From NCBI GenBank assembly GCA_021779935.1, contig JAJXZT010000043.1, positions 1 to 58,093 on the forward strand: a stretch of DNA of 58,093 bases. The letters run 5' to 3'. The stretch is from Acidobacteriota bacterium (lineage in GTDB: Bacteria > Acidobacteriota > Terriglobia > Terriglobales > Acidobacteriaceae). Below are positions 40,589 to 49,979 of the stretch, in pieces. The notes under the pieces were generated by a model. That model had not been told where the DNA came from, made no database searches, and saw only the letters and a list, made by a program, of their open reading frames with translations. Within the stretch, counting starts at the first letter, position 1. Every line of letters starts with the position of its first letter. Both the position numbers and the translations under genes were made by a program.

Positions 40589-41581
40589 ATGTTTCGCGCG
40601 ATCTTCAAGTTTGCCATCGTCTGCGCGCTGGCGATTGCCGCCTGGCTCGCATGGGCATTATTGGTCCCGGTCACGCCTCGCGGAGAAACTCACGTCATGC
40701 TCCCGGCGGGCTCCTCGAGCAGAAAAGTAGCCGGCATCCTGGAGAAGGCAGGCGTCATCCGTAGCGCCAATGCGTTTCTCCTGCTCCACTATGCGCAGCC
40801 CTCGCGCAAGCTCAAGGCGGGGGAGTACCGTTTCGTTCGCACGGCTGACGCGGAGGAGGTTCTGGACCGCATCGCGCGCGGTGACGTCCTTTCGCACACC
40901 GTCGTGATTCCCGAAGGCTTCACGATGTTCGACATTGCCAGCGCCTTGCAGGATGCCGGACTCGGGAGTGCCCAGGATTTTCTGAAAGTGGCGCGGACGG
41001 ACACGGCGCTTGTTCAAGGGATTGACCCGCAGGCAAAAACCCTCGAGGGATATCTCTTCCCCGATACGTACGAGTTCACGCGCACGCAATCGATGCGCGA
41101 CATCGCCGCCGTCATGGTCCATCGCTTCCAACAGGAAGCACAGAAGATTGGCCTGACGCAGAACGTGCACGAGGTCGTGACCATGGCCTCGATTGTCGAG
41201 AAGGAAACGGCAATTCCGGCGGAGCGCCCCGAAGTCGCCAGCGTTTACTACAACCGTCTCTCCAAAAACATCGCTCTCGCCGCCGATCCCACGGTGGTTT
41301 ACGCCGCGCTGCTCGATGGAAGTTATCGCGGCGCCATCTTCCAGAGCGACCTGCAATCCGATTCTCCTTACAACACTTACAGGCATCCCGGACTTCCTCC
41401 GGGACCCATCGCCAACCCGGGCGTGGCCTCGCTTGAAGCGGCCATGCATCCCGCGAAGACGGACTATCTCTATTTTGTCGCCGATGGCACGGGAGACGGC
41501 CACCACCGCTTTACCAGCAACTATCAACAACACGAGCGCAATGTCGCGGCATACCGGCGTGCGATGAAATCCCGCCAGTAA
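40589..41581 (+). CDS. mltG: Endolytic murein transglycosylase MltG
   Basis: 330 residues. One N-terminal TM segment (about 7-27). A LysM-like subdomain spans 35-110 (LPAGSSSRKVAGILEKAGVI). The YceG catalytic domain contains TLEGYLFPDTYEF (151-163) and the active-site MASIVEKETAIPAERPEVA (199-217) with catalytic Glu, then NTYRHPGLPPGPIANPG. It cleaves nascent glycan strands and sets their length. It follows ruvX by 121 bp. Confidence 0.93.
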   Translation: MFRAIFKFAIVCALAIAAWLAWALLVPVTPRGETHVMLPAGSSSRKVAGILEKAGVIRSANAFLLLHYAQPSRKLKAGEYRFVRTADAEEVLDRIARGDVLSHTVVIPEGFTMFDIASALQDAGLGSAQDFLKVARTDTALVQGIDPQAKTLEGYLFPDTYEFTRTQSMRDIAAVMVHRFQQEAQKIGLTQNVHEVVTMASIVEKETAIPAERPEVASVYYNRLSKNIALAADPTVVYAALLDGSYRGAIFQSDLQSDSPYNTYRHPGLPPGPIANPGVASLEAAMHPAKTDYLYFVADGTGDGHHRFTSNYQQHERNVAAYRRAMKSRQ

Positions 41582-41659
41582 TCCGACCGGATACTGGATA
41601 CTGGCAGCCTGGGCGAGAACCATTTCTTTCACCGTATCCGTGGTCTTCCGCCCACAATC

Positions 41660-42604
41660 ATGGGCCGCGAACGATATACTAAAAAGCTGGATACTACCCA
41701 CTGGCAGGCAACGTTGCGCGCTCGCATATTTTTGGCACTCCTTATTCTCGGCACGATTGGCACCTCGGGATGTCTGTTCCGCTCGCATCGCGTAGAGTCG
41801 CGCCTCTCCAACGCCCCGCTGAAAGAGGCCACGCAGCAGCAGCTTATCGACATCGTCAATAAGGCTGCGGCGCAAATTACTACTCTGAACGCGACCGTCG
41901 ACATCGACACCACGGTGGGCGGACAGAAAAAAGGCAAGGTCACCGAGTACCAGGAGATCCGCGGCTACATCCTCGCTGAAAAGCCGGCCATGTTGCGCAT
42001 GATCGGGCTCTTCCCTATCGTCCGCAACCGCGCCTTTGACATGGTCAGCAACGGTCACGACTTCAAGCTTTCCATCCCTCCCAAAAACCAGTTCATCATC
42101 GGCACCAACCAGATCACCAAGCCGTCTCCCAACGCCCTGGAAAACCTTCGTCCACAGGCTTTCTCGGACGCGCTATTGATGCGGCCAATTGATCCAGAGA
42201 GTGAAATCGCGGTGATGGAAGGCGGGATGCAGAACGTGGTAGACCCCAAGACACATCGCCTGGTCGAGCAGCCCAACTATCGTCTCGACGTCATTCGCCG
42301 CGACGGCAAGGGAAACTGGTTTCTGTCGCGCAAAATTTACTTCGACCGCACCGACATGACTCCTTACCGGCAACTTATCTTTGACCGCGAAGGCAACGTC
42401 GCCACCGACGCCACTTACCAGGCGGTAAAGGATTTCAATGGGATTCCGTTTCCGACGTATATCGACATTGTGAGGCCGCAGGAGGAGTACAAGGTCGGCC
42501 TGACCATCGTCGAGTTGAAACTGAATGTCCCACTGAAGCCGGCGCAGTTCGATCTTCAGCAACCACCCGGCGCACAGGTAAAAATCCTCAACGGCAGCAA
42601 GTAG
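41660..42604 (+). CDS. LolB-like outer-membrane lipoprotein (DUF4292-type)
   Basis: 314 residues. Lipobox GTSGC with Cys38 after a long signal peptide (hydrophobic 22-36). The mature part is a beta-barrel half-pipe type sequence: ITTLNATVDIDTTV, then YQEIRGYILAEKPAMLRMIG, RNRAFDMVSNGHDFKLSIPPKNQF and later PTYIDIVRP, matching the LolA/LolB-like DUF4292 pattern. Such proteins bind lipids or lipoproteins at the outer membrane. The next gene is an FtsX/LolC-type permease (82 bp on), which makes a lipoprotein or lipid transport role attractive but unproven. Confidence 0.75.
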   Translation: MGRERYTKKLDTTHWQATLRARIFLALLILGTIGTSGCLFRSHRVESRLSNAPLKEATQQQLIDIVNKAAAQITTLNATVDIDTTVGGQKKGKVTEYQEIRGYILAEKPAMLRMIGLFPIVRNRAFDMVSNGHDFKLSIPPKNQFIIGTNQITKPSPNALENLRPQAFSDALLMRPIDPESEIAVMEGGMQNVVDPKTHRLVEQPNYRLDVIRRDGKGNWFLSRKIYFDRTDMTPYRQLIFDREGNVATDATYQAVKDFNGIPFPTYIDIVRPQEEYKVGLTIVELKLNVPLKPAQFDLQQPPGAQVKILNGSK

Positions 42605-42686
42605 AGTTCCGGCGTTTTTTCAGCCCGGTCGCAAGATCCTGGACATTGACGGGAACTCTCCTCGCGCATTTGGTACTCTTAATTCG

Positions 42687-43805
42687 ATGAACAAGATGAT
42701 TGTGTCCAACCTGGTGCACCGGCCGTTACGTTCGGCCATCAGCATCATTGCGATTGCCATTGAAGTCACGCTGATCCTGCTGATTGTCGGACTCTCTATC
42801 GGCATCCTGGAAAATTCCGCCGATCGCCAGAAAGGTGTTGGCGCGGATATCATGGTTACGCCGCCGGGAGCCTCTTTTATCACCGGTATCAGCGGCAGCC
42901 CCGCTCCCATCAAGATCGCCGACCTGCTGCGCAAGGTGCCCCACGTCTCCGCGGTTGCGCCGGTCGCCATGCAGATCAACACGCAGGGCAATGTGGAGAT
43001 CATCGACGGCATCGATCTCAATCCCAAGTCTCCGAATGACTTCAATAAGATGGGCGCGCCCTTTCAGTACCTGGCCGGAGGACCGTTCGAGGGGCCGGAC
43101 GATATGCTGGTGGACGACATCTTCGCCAGCCAGAAAAACATTCACATTGGCGAAACCCAGGAACTCCTCAACCACAAATTCCGCGTCTGCGGAATCGTGT
43201 TGCATGGCAAGGGCGCACGCAAGTACCTGCCACTGGCGACGCTGCAGGACCTCACCGGCTCCACCGGCAAAGTCTCTATCTTTTACGTGAAGGTCGATGA
43301 GTCGAAGAATATAGACGGCGTGGCCAAGGCGATTCAGGCCATTCCTGGCATGGATAATTACGGCGTGCGCACTCTGGCCGAATACATGTCGATGATGACG
43401 GCGCAGAACCTTCCGGGCTTTTCGAAGTTTATCGACGTGGTCATTGGAATCTCCGTCATCATCGGTTTCATCGTCATCTTCCAGTCCATGTATACGGCGG
43501 TAATGGAGCGTACACGGGAGATTGGCATCCTGAAATCACTGGGCGGCAGCAAATTCTATATCGTCAACGTGATCCTCCGGGAGACGATCGCACTTGCCGT
43601 CTGTGGAGTTGTCGTCGGAATTATCGTTAGTATGCTGGCGCGCATGGCCATCCGCCACATGTTTCCGCTGTTGACCATCATGATGTCGCCCGAATGGGTC
43701 TTGCGGGCGGCGATCATCGCGATTGTCGGCGCCATCCTCGGCGCGCTTTATCCTGCGTTCAAGGCCGCGCAGAAGGATCCAATCGACGCTCTGGCTTACG
43801 AATAG
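42687..43805 (+). CDS. FtsX/MacB-type ABC transporter permease
   Basis: 372 residues. TM1 about 15-40 (LRSAISIIAIAIEVTLILLIVGLSIGI), a periplasmic MacB-like domain about 45-245, then TM2 (IDVVIGISVIIGFIVIFQSM), the cytoplasmic ERTREIGILKSLGGSKFYIV coupling helix, TM3 (ETIALAVCGVVVGIIVSML) and TM4 near the end (AAIIAIVGAILGALYPAFKA), closing with DPIDALAYE. This is the four-TM MacB/LolC type. No ATPase gene is next to it in the window, so its partner is elsewhere or beyond the strand switch. Confidence 0.88.
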   Translation: MNKMIVSNLVHRPLRSAISIIAIAIEVTLILLIVGLSIGILENSADRQKGVGADIMVTPPGASFITGISGSPAPIKIADLLRKVPHVSAVAPVAMQINTQGNVEIIDGIDLNPKSPNDFNKMGAPFQYLAGGPFEGPDDMLVDDIFASQKNIHIGETQELLNHKFRVCGIVLHGKGARKYLPLATLQDLTGSTGKVSIFYVKVDESKNIDGVAKAIQAIPGMDNYGVRTLAEYMSMMTAQNLPGFSKFIDVVIGISVIIGFIVIFQSMYTAVMERTREIGILKSLGGSKFYIVNVILRETIALAVCGVVVGIIVSMLARMAIRHMFPLLTIMMSPEWVLRAAIIAIVGAILGALYPAFKAAQKDPIDALAYE

Positions 43806-43821
43806 GAATTGCAGAAGTGGA

Positions 43822-43850
43822 AAAGGGCGCGGCTTCGGCTGCGCCCTTTG
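43822..43850. terminator. Bidirectional terminator between permease and binding-protein genes
   Basis: AAAGGGCGC/GCGCCCTTT stem with a GGCTTCGGCT top containing a TTCG tetraloop, then TGTTT. It separates convergent transcripts. Confidence 0.85.
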
Positions 43851-43877
43851 TGTTTCGAGAAAATGTGGCGGCCGCCT

Positions 43878-44777
43878 CTACAATGGTTTCAGCGATTCCA
43901 GCGCGGGATACGACACCGGCTTAATCACCGTCTGCTGTGCCGGTGCGACGCCGCTCTCCAGCGCCCGGACCGCCATCTCAAGGGCCACACCGGCGACCAC
44001 CGGAAGGACAACGGATGCCGCAAGCAGTCCCCTCTTTACCCACTCCTGACCGGTTTCAGGGCAGGCATCGCAACCGAGGTAGGGCAAACTCATCCAGTAA
44101 TCTTTCTCGAGGCCGGAGGTTCCGGCTTCCAATGCCCGGCGCGCCCCCAGGGCGAGCGTGTCATTCTGCGCCGCGATAAGGTTGATTCTTGCCTCGTGCG
44201 ACGTCGATAGTTGCAGCCACGCGTTGATCGCGTTTAAGGCGCTCTCCTCTGTGAACTGCGCACGCAACATCCTTACGTTCACCGTTCCGGGCTTGGTCGC
44301 CATCATCCCCTCGGTGCGCGCCTGCGACGCTGGAATTCCGGCCGGCATCTGGAGATAGAGAGCGTTTCCTCCCTTCGGTAGCAGAGCTCCAAATTGCCTG
44401 CCCTGTATCCGGCCGATCTCCTTCTGGTCCGTGGTGACCACAAATGCCGGGACCTTTGCGTTCTTTCGCAGATCCGTAAGGTATTCGGCTTCGCGGTGCA
44501 GCACTCCCCACCCGATACCGGCGCTCACCGCGGCTTGGGCCACCTGCGGCATTGTGGTTCCGGCGGGCTCGCAAAGAATGACGTCGGGCTTCGCCACTCC
44601 CTTGCCGTAGATCGCGTCGAGCAATTGGCTGCTCTGCCGCAACGGGTCACTGTCGGCATAGACAATGTCGAGCAGCGCTCCAAGCCGTCCCGCTTCCCGG
44701 CGCGCAGCGGCAGCTTGTTCGCGTTGATAGTCGTTTTGGTCCGTGATCAGGGAAAGAAGAATTCTGTGCTGTTTCAT
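43878..44777 (-). CDS. Substrate-binding (Peripla_BP_4-like) protein without signal peptide, paralogue 1
   Basis: 299 residues. The opening ILLSLITDQNDYQREQAAAARREAGRLGALLDIVYADSDPLRQSSQLLDAI is the first lobe of a sugar-binding/LacI-like periplasmic binding fold; KVPAFVVTTDQKEIGRIQGRQFGALL, then NLIAAQNDTLALGARRALEA and TVIKPVSYPALESL complete it. There is no signal peptide, membrane segment or HTH, so as written the protein is cytoplasmic. It is about three quarters identical to the next gene (44915-45814). A soluble ligand sensor is possible. No kinase or permease is adjacent. Confidence 0.7.
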   Translation of the reverse strand: MKQHRILLSLITDQNDYQREQAAAARREAGRLGALLDIVYADSDPLRQSSQLLDAIYGKGVAKPDVILCEPAGTTMPQVAQAAVSAGIGWGVLHREAEYLTDLRKNAKVPAFVVTTDQKEIGRIQGRQFGALLPKGGNALYLQMPAGIPASQARTEGMMATKPGTVNVRMLRAQFTEESALNAINAWLQLSTSHEARINLIAAQNDTLALGARRALEAGTSGLEKDYWMSLPYLGCDACPETGQEWVKRGLLAASVVLPVVAGVALEMAVRALESGVAPAQQTVIKPVSYPALESLKPL

Positions 44778-44914
44778 GGAGGATGATCCCGAGACATCCT
44801 ACGACATCCATATCAGAGGGAAAGTAACGATGGTTATACGACCAGCAGTATCCTCATCGGACACACTGTCGTATCTCCCGCAAGAGGCAATTCGCGCGGG
44901 ACATGTTTACAACG

Positions 44915-45814
44915 CTATTTTGCGGTCAGCGATTCGAGAGCAGGGAACGATTTTGGCTTAATCACAGTCTGTTGTACCGGTTGGCTTCCGGCTTCAACGG
45001 CGCGAACCGCCAATTCCAGCGCAACACCGGCAGTGACTGGAAGAACGACCGAGGCAGTGAGCCATCCTTTTTTCACCCACTGCTGCCCTGATTCCGGACA
45101 AGCGTCGCAGCCCAGGAACGGAAGCCCCATCCAGTACTCTTTCTCGGGACCATTGGTGCCGGCCTCGAACGCCCGTCGCGCTCCCAGCGCGAGGCTGTCA
45201 TTTTGTCCGGCAATCAGTCCAACCTTGGCCTCGTGCGAAGTCGAAAGTTGCAGCCAGGTGGTTATCGCATTGAAAGCACTTTCTTCCGTCCACTGCGCAC
45301 GCAGCGTCCTGATATTTACATTGCCCGGTTTGGCCGACATCATGCCTTCCGTACGCGCCTGGGCCGCGGCACTCCCGGAGGGCAACTGCAGGTAGAGCAC
45401 GTTTCCGCCCTTTGGCATCAGTACGCCAAACTGCCTTCCCTGTATCCTTCCAATCTCCGTCTGATCCGTGGTAACGACAAACGCCGGAACCTTGGCGTTC
45501 CGCCGCAGGCCGGCCAGGTAATCGGCGTCGCGGTTCAGCACACCCCATCCGATACCCGCGCTCACCGCGGCCTGCGCCACCTGCGACATCGAGGTGCCCG
45601 CCGGGGCGCACAAGATGACGTCGGGCTTCTCCACTCCCTTTCCGAAGATCGCGTCCAGCAGTTGACTGCTCTGTCGAAGTGGATCGCTATCCGCGTAGAT
45701 AATTTCAAGCGACACACCGAGCCGGTCGGCTTCACGCCGTGCAGACGTTGCCTGTTCGCATTGGTAGTCGTTTTTATCGGTAATCAGCGAGAGAAGAATT
45801 TTGCGCTGCTTCAT
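44915..45814 (-). CDS. Substrate-binding (Peripla_BP_4-like) protein without signal peptide, paralogue 2
   Basis: 299 residues, exactly the same length as paralogue 1 and alignable end to end without gaps by eye (ILLSLITDKNDYQCEQATSARREADRLG; TVIKPKSFPALESL). Differences are scattered, so the duplication is not recent. It too lacks a signal peptide. Both genes have short AT-rich leaders with a similar sequence around ACATC(C/T)(T/G), suggesting the promoter was duplicated along with the gene. Confidence 0.7.
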   Translation of the reverse strand: MKQRKILLSLITDKNDYQCEQATSARREADRLGVSLEIIYADSDPLRQSSQLLDAIFGKGVEKPDVILCAPAGTSMSQVAQAAVSAGIGWGVLNRDADYLAGLRRNAKVPAFVVTTDQTEIGRIQGRQFGVLMPKGGNVLYLQLPSGSAAAQARTEGMMSAKPGNVNIRTLRAQWTEESAFNAITTWLQLSTSHEAKVGLIAGQNDSLALGARRAFEAGTNGPEKEYWMGLPFLGCDACPESGQQWVKKGWLTASVVLPVTAGVALELAVRAVEAGSQPVQQTVIKPKSFPALESLTAK

Positions 45815-46212
45815 GTGGAGAACCTGAGGACATCTGAAGATATCCTACGACAATCGCAAAAGGAAGAAAGTGACGAAGGTCATACGACCGAATTATTCTC
45901 CAGCCAAAGTGAAGGAGTGCACCCAAGCGGCATAAGAGTCGCGCATTTCGGCTCACATCGTGAGACGATCAGAAAGATTTCGCCGATTATCCCAGTTGAA
46001 AATTGATCTCAATGGCGATCACCACCGGGAGTGGCGTGCCGTCTGTTTTCAAGTGCGCCGGTTCGAATCGTAGCTTGAGCAAGTCGAACGATCATCGGCG
46101 TGAGTGATCAGTAAATGACATACTCGCCATTCTTCGCCGGACGCGATAGAATAACAAAAGCGAAAACAGGGTTCCCTGGGTTCCGCGGGGCTGGCGATTT
46201 GGCCTTCCCGCG

Positions 46213-46242
46213 TTGACATTCCGTGGCGCCTTGCACTAGCAT
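46213..46242 (+). promoter_or_regulatory. Promoter of rplM-rpsI
   Basis: TTGACA (46213-46218), 18-bp spacer, TAGCAT (46237-46242). The -35 is perfect; the -10 matches 4 of 6 positions. A 236-nt leader to rplM follows. Confidence 0.65.
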
Positions 46243-46400
46243 AAAGTCTTTCGGCTGTCCTGCGGTTGCCCGCCTGACGGTCCCCGTCGCAGAGTTGTTC
46301 GGCTGACGGGCTCACCCCGCACCAGTGCGTGCCAGGAACCTCGGATTAAAGTCTAGAGGTGCCTTCGGGTCCCAAAGAGCCATGCTTTTTGGACGGGGTT

Positions 46401-46424
46401 CCCCTTGAGCAAGTGCTCACGGGG
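46401..46424 (+). promoter_or_regulatory. Hairpin in the rplM leader
   Basis: CCCC-TTGAG/CTCA-CGGGG type stem (46401-46424) with inner TGAG CAAGTG CTCA, 55 bp before the rplM start. Ribosomal-protein leaders often carry autoregulatory structures, and this is a candidate. No U-run follows, so it is not a simple terminator. Confidence 0.4.
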
Positions 46425-46478
46425 ACGGAAGCCGTGCGCGGTCTTCTCAGCGGTTTTTACATTCAGGGAGAGTTTGGA

Positions 46479-46907
46479 ATGTCTACGTATTTCCCCAAGG
46501 GGGAGATTGCGCGTAAATGGTACGTTGTCGACGCCGATGGTCAGACCCTCGGTCGCCTGGCAACTCGTGTGGCGCGCATTCTTTCCGGCAAGGATAACCC
46601 CCGCTATACGCCCTTCCTCGACACTGGCGACCACGTCGTCGTGCTCAACGCCAGCAAGGTGAAGTTGACCGGCCTCAAGGCAAGCGCCAAGGTCTATCGT
46701 CACTACACGGGGTATCCCGGTGGCCTGCGGGAAGAAGAATTTCTCAAGCGCCTCGAACGCAAGCCCGAGCTGATCGTGCAGGAAGCCATCCAAGGCATGT
46801 TGCCCAAGAGCAAGCTCGGCAAGGCCATGGCAAAGAAGCTAAAAGTTTATCGCGACGACAAGCACCCGCATGAGGCCCAGAAGCCCGAAGTGCTGGCCGC
46901 GAAGTAA
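46479..46907 (+). CDS. rplM: 50S ribosomal protein L13
   Basis: 142 residues from the ATG at 46479 ([32 protein letters not shown]), preceded by AGGGAGAG; the in-frame extension to 46359 is leader. Typical blocks [29 protein letters not shown] and [22 protein letters not shown] are complete. Binds 23S rRNA early in 50S assembly. Cotranscribed with rpsI, 24 bp downstream. Confidence 0.97.
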   Translation: MSTYFPKGEIARKWYVVDADGQTLGRLATRVARILSGKDNPRYTPFLDTGDHVVVLNASKVKLTGLKASAKVYRHYTGYPGGLREEEFLKRLERKPELIVQEAIQGMLPKSKLGKAMAKKLKVYRDDKHPHEAQKPEVLAAK

Positions 46908-46931
46908 CGACTTCAAGGATCGGAATTTTCA

Positions 46932-47327
<396 letters not shown>

Positions 47328-47402
47328 ACGCTTTGGCTGGCTCCGGGCCCAGGTCCGGAGCTTTGCGCTGTCCTGGCAAAAGGTTTCGCTCTCGCATCGT
47401 TT

Positions 47403-47442
47403 GGTTCCGGCGGTGCAAGTTGCGATGTTGTCATCCGGAACC
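47403..47442 (+). promoter_or_regulatory. Hairpin in rpsB leader
   Basis: Perfect 8-bp arms GGTTCCGG and CCGGAACC around a 24-nt loop that contains a second small stem (GCAA/TTGC). It lies 121 bp before the rpsB start. It could be a partial terminator of rpsI or part of an S2-responsive leader; no U-run follows. Confidence 0.45.
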
Positions 47443-47563
47443 TAATTCTTCTCGCTCCCGCTGTTCGGTTCACAACGGGGCGGGCACGGGAATGCAAATC
47501 CAAAGCGCCCGATGATGGGGAATCCATCACAACGCGGAGGATGCAAACCAACTGGGAGGTTGC

Positions 47564-48445
47564 GTGGCAAACATTACGATGAAAGAGTTGCTCGAAGCTG
47601 GCGTTCACTTCGGGCACCAGACCAAGCGTTGGAACCCGAAGATGAAGGAGTATATCTTCGGCGAGCGCAACGGCATTTACATCATTGACCTGCAGAAGAC
47701 GCTGAAGATGTTCAAGGAAGCGTCCAAGTTCGTTACCGAGCAGGCCGCGGACGGCAAGCTTGTTCTTTTTGTCGGCACCAAGCGCCAGGCACAGGACGCG
47801 GTTGCCGAGGAAGCAAAGCGTTGCGGCATGTTCTACATCAACCAGCGCTGGTTGGGCGGTCTGCTGACCAACTGGATCACGGTACAGAAGTCCGTGAAGC
47901 GCCTGAAGGACCTCGACGAGATGGCCACCGATGGCCGCTACGAGCTGCTCCCGAAGAAGGAAGTTGTAAAACTGGAGCGCGAGCGCAAGCACCTCGAAGC
48001 CAACCTCGCCGGTATCAAGAATCTCAACCGCCTGCCCGATGCGCTGTTCGTGATCGACTCCAACAAGGAGCAGATCGCCGTGAAGGAAGCGCGCAAGCTG
48101 GGCATTCCGGTTGTCGCAGTGGTCGACACCAATTGCGACCCGAGTGAAGTCGATTACGTCATTCCCGGCAACGATGATGCCCTGCGCGCCATCCGCCTCT
48201 TTGCCTCGAAGATCGCCGATTCGGTGGTCGAGGGTTCACAGGCGGCGACCGACAAGCAGGCTGCCGATCTGGCCGCCGGCATCAGCATGGCCGAAACAAC
48301 CGGCGATGCACCGGCAGAGACAGCGGACGCAGCTGCCGCCGAAGACGTCAAGATGGAAGACGTGCTCGGCAAGGGCGTACGCAAGCAGCCGGAGATCGAA
48401 ACGCTCGACGACGCAGGCGACGAGGCTTCAGTAGAAAAAGTTTAG
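47564..48445 (+). CDS. rpsB: 30S ribosomal protein S2
   Basis: 293 residues starting at GTG 47564 with GGGAGGT 4 bp upstream. Signature blocks [22 protein letters not shown] (5-26), [17 protein letters not shown] and [29 protein letters not shown]. The core ends near 230; a 55-residue acidic Ala/Asp/Glu tail follows, longer than E. coli S2 (241). Followed by a terminator-like hairpin, then tsf, as in most bacteria. Confidence 0.97.
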   Translation: MANITMKELLEAGVHFGHQTKRWNPKMKEYIFGERNGIYIIDLQKTLKMFKEASKFVTEQAADGKLVLFVGTKRQAQDAVAEEAKRCGMFYINQRWLGGLLTNWITVQKSVKRLKDLDEMATDGRYELLPKKEVVKLERERKHLEANLAGIKNLNRLPDALFVIDSNKEQIAVKEARKLGIPVVAVVDTNCDPSEVDYVIPGNDDALRAIRLFASKIADSVVEGSQAATDKQAADLAAGISMAETTGDAPAETADAAAAEDVKMEDVLGKGVRKQPEIETLDDAGDEASVEKV

Positions 48446-48478
48446 TTTTCCGGGCGACGATCAAAGCGAGTTCAGACT

Positions 48479-48511
48479 GACCCGCGCTGCGTCCATGGCG
48501 CGGGTCGTTTT
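48479..48511 (+). terminator. Terminator/attenuator between rpsB and tsf
   Basis: Stem GACCCGCG/CGCGGGTC (8 bp) with a 12-base loop, then GTTTT. It would reduce read-through from rpsB into tsf. A second hairpin GCGGGG/CCCCGC lies at 48547-48564 in the tsf leader. Confidence 0.7.
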
Positions 48512-48646
48512 GTAGTGGCCCGTCCTGCACGGGTATGAATTGGAAAGCGGGGATTCAACCCCGCGTCATAGCGAAGATGAATGGAGCGCAGGCTCCGAGG
48601 CGTAAGGCCGGAAACGGCCCGCATTCTTCAGAAAGGTTCCTACGAA

Positions 48647-49297
48647 ATGGCAGATATCACCGCAGCAATGGTGAAGGAGCTCCGCGAGAAGTCCGGCGCT
48701 CCCATGATGGATTGCAAAAACGCTCTCACCGAGGCCAAGGGCGACATGGAGCAGGCGTTCGTCGTGCTCCGCAAGAAGGGCATGGCCACGGCCGCCAAGA
48801 AGGCCACCCGCTCCACCAGCGAAGGCGTTGTCACCAGCTATATCCACGCCGGAGGCAAGATCGGAGTGCTGCTCGAGGTCAATTGCGAGAGCGACTTCGT
48901 CGCCCGCACCACGGACTTCCAGAACCTTGTGCACGACATCGCGATGCACATCGCCGCCGTCGACCCGAAGTTCGTCCGCAAGGAAGACGTCACACCCGAG
49001 GCCTTCGAGAAGGAAAAGGAGATCTACCGCGCGCAGGCTGCCCAGACCGGCAAGCCCGCCCCGGTGATCGAGAAGATCGTCGAGGGCAAGATGGCGAAGT
49101 TCTACGAGGAAGTCTGCCTGCTGGAGCAGCCTTTCATCAAGGAACAGACGGTCAGCATCTCTCAACTGATTGCCACCGTCATCGGCAAGCTCGGCGAGAA
49201 CATCACCGTCCGGCGCTTCGCACGCTTCAAGGTTGGCGAGGTCGGCGAGACCGTCGCTGTTACCAAGCCGGCGGCGGAAGAAGCCAAGGCTGAGTGA
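48647..49297 (+). CDS. tsf: Translation elongation factor Ts
   Basis: 216 residues from the ATG at 48647 (MADITAAMVKELREKSGAPMMDCKNALTEA); the longer frame from 48581 is leader. The N-terminal UBA-like domain and KSGAPMMDCKNALTEAKGDMEQA signature are clear, followed by GVLLEVNCESDFVARTTDF, the EF-Tu-contact block. It is shorter than the E. coli protein (283), resembling the compact Thermus-type form with one core repeat. Recharges EF-Tu with GTP. Confidence 0.97.
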   Translation: MADITAAMVKELREKSGAPMMDCKNALTEAKGDMEQAFVVLRKKGMATAAKKATRSTSEGVVTSYIHAGGKIGVLLEVNCESDFVARTTDFQNLVHDIAMHIAAVDPKFVRKEDVTPEAFEKEKEIYRAQAAQTGKPAPVIEKIVEGKMAKFYEEVCLLEQPFIKEQTVSISQLIATVIGKLGENITVRRFARFKVGEVGETVAVTKPAAEEAKAE

Positions 49298-49341
49298 AGT
49301 CTTTCCTGTCACATGTCGCCGGACTGGCGACCGTAAACCTT

Positions 49342-49375
49342 AACGGGGCGGATCATCCGCCCCGTTTGTTTTTGC
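49342..49375 (+). terminator. Terminator of tsf
   Basis: Ten-bp stem AACGGGGCGG/CCGCCCCGTT with ATCAT loop and TGTTTTTG tail, 45 bp after the stop. Confidence 0.9.
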
Positions 49376-49402
49376 GTGATCCTACGCTCCGGACCTCAGT
49401 CG

Positions 49403-49885
49403 TCACCCTTTCTCGCAAGTATCGTTGGCCGTCGGAACGAAAAAAAACGACCTGATCGGCAGGAGCAGGGCAATCAGCAGCACGATGAACAGTAGGATTC
49501 CCTCTGCTGTCGCACGTGCGGGCCCTGGACCTTCCAGAGCGTCATGAATGGCCTCGGTCAGCGTTGGTCCCATCGTGTGCTGAAACAGTGGCAGCACCAG
49601 AATCGAGAATGCTCCTACCCACACGATAACGAACATCACAAACCATGCGGAAAGCCGTCTCTTCAGAAACCCCGTCCAGACAACCAGAAGCCCAACAAGG
49701 ATGTTCGACAATAACGCAAATCCTCCAGCTTGACGTATGAGATCGTCCTTGTATAAAGCATTCTCCACGCATGTTGGAACTGGAATAAGCAATGCGACGG
49801 TAAACAACACGCTCGATATGACGACTCGATCGACGCGAAATCCGGTTCTGGCTTGGCCGCCATCCTCCTGCTGTTGATGTGACAT
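49403..49885 (-). CDS. Small four-TM membrane protein, function unknown
   Basis: 160 residues from the ATG at 49885, chosen because GGAGGAGG lies 6 bp upstream. Four hydrophobic segments: about 20-38 (VVISSVLFTVALLIPVP), 55-70 (GGFALLSNILVGLLVVW), 80-103 (AWFVMFVIVWVGAFSILVLPLF) and 128-148 (GILLFIVLLIALLLPIRSFFF). No conserved charged motif. Gene stands alone and reads toward tsf. Family not recognised. Confidence 0.65.
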   Translation of the reverse strand: MSHQQQEDGGQARTGFRVDRVVISSVLFTVALLIPVPTCVENALYKDDLIRQAGGFALLSNILVGLLVVWTGFLKRRLSAWFVMFVIVWVGAFSILVLPLFQHTMGPTLTEAIHDALEGPGPARATAEGILLFIVLLIALLLPIRSFFFVPTANDTCEKG

Positions 49886-49979
49886 CGATCCGCCTCCTCC
49901 TTTCATTGCGCCCTGGCAAACTGCTCCTCTCGCCTTCAGCCACGGCTGCTCAACTACTCGAGCCCTCATGTACTTTGCT

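Larger units (their letters stand above)
45815..46478. other. Long leader region of the rplM-rpsI operon
   Basis: 664 bp without a supported gene. It includes the promoter (46213-46242), a 236-nt untranslated leader and a strong hairpin (46401-46424). The stretch 45815-46210 shows no clear feature beyond the leader of the divergent binding-protein gene. Confidence 0.6.
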
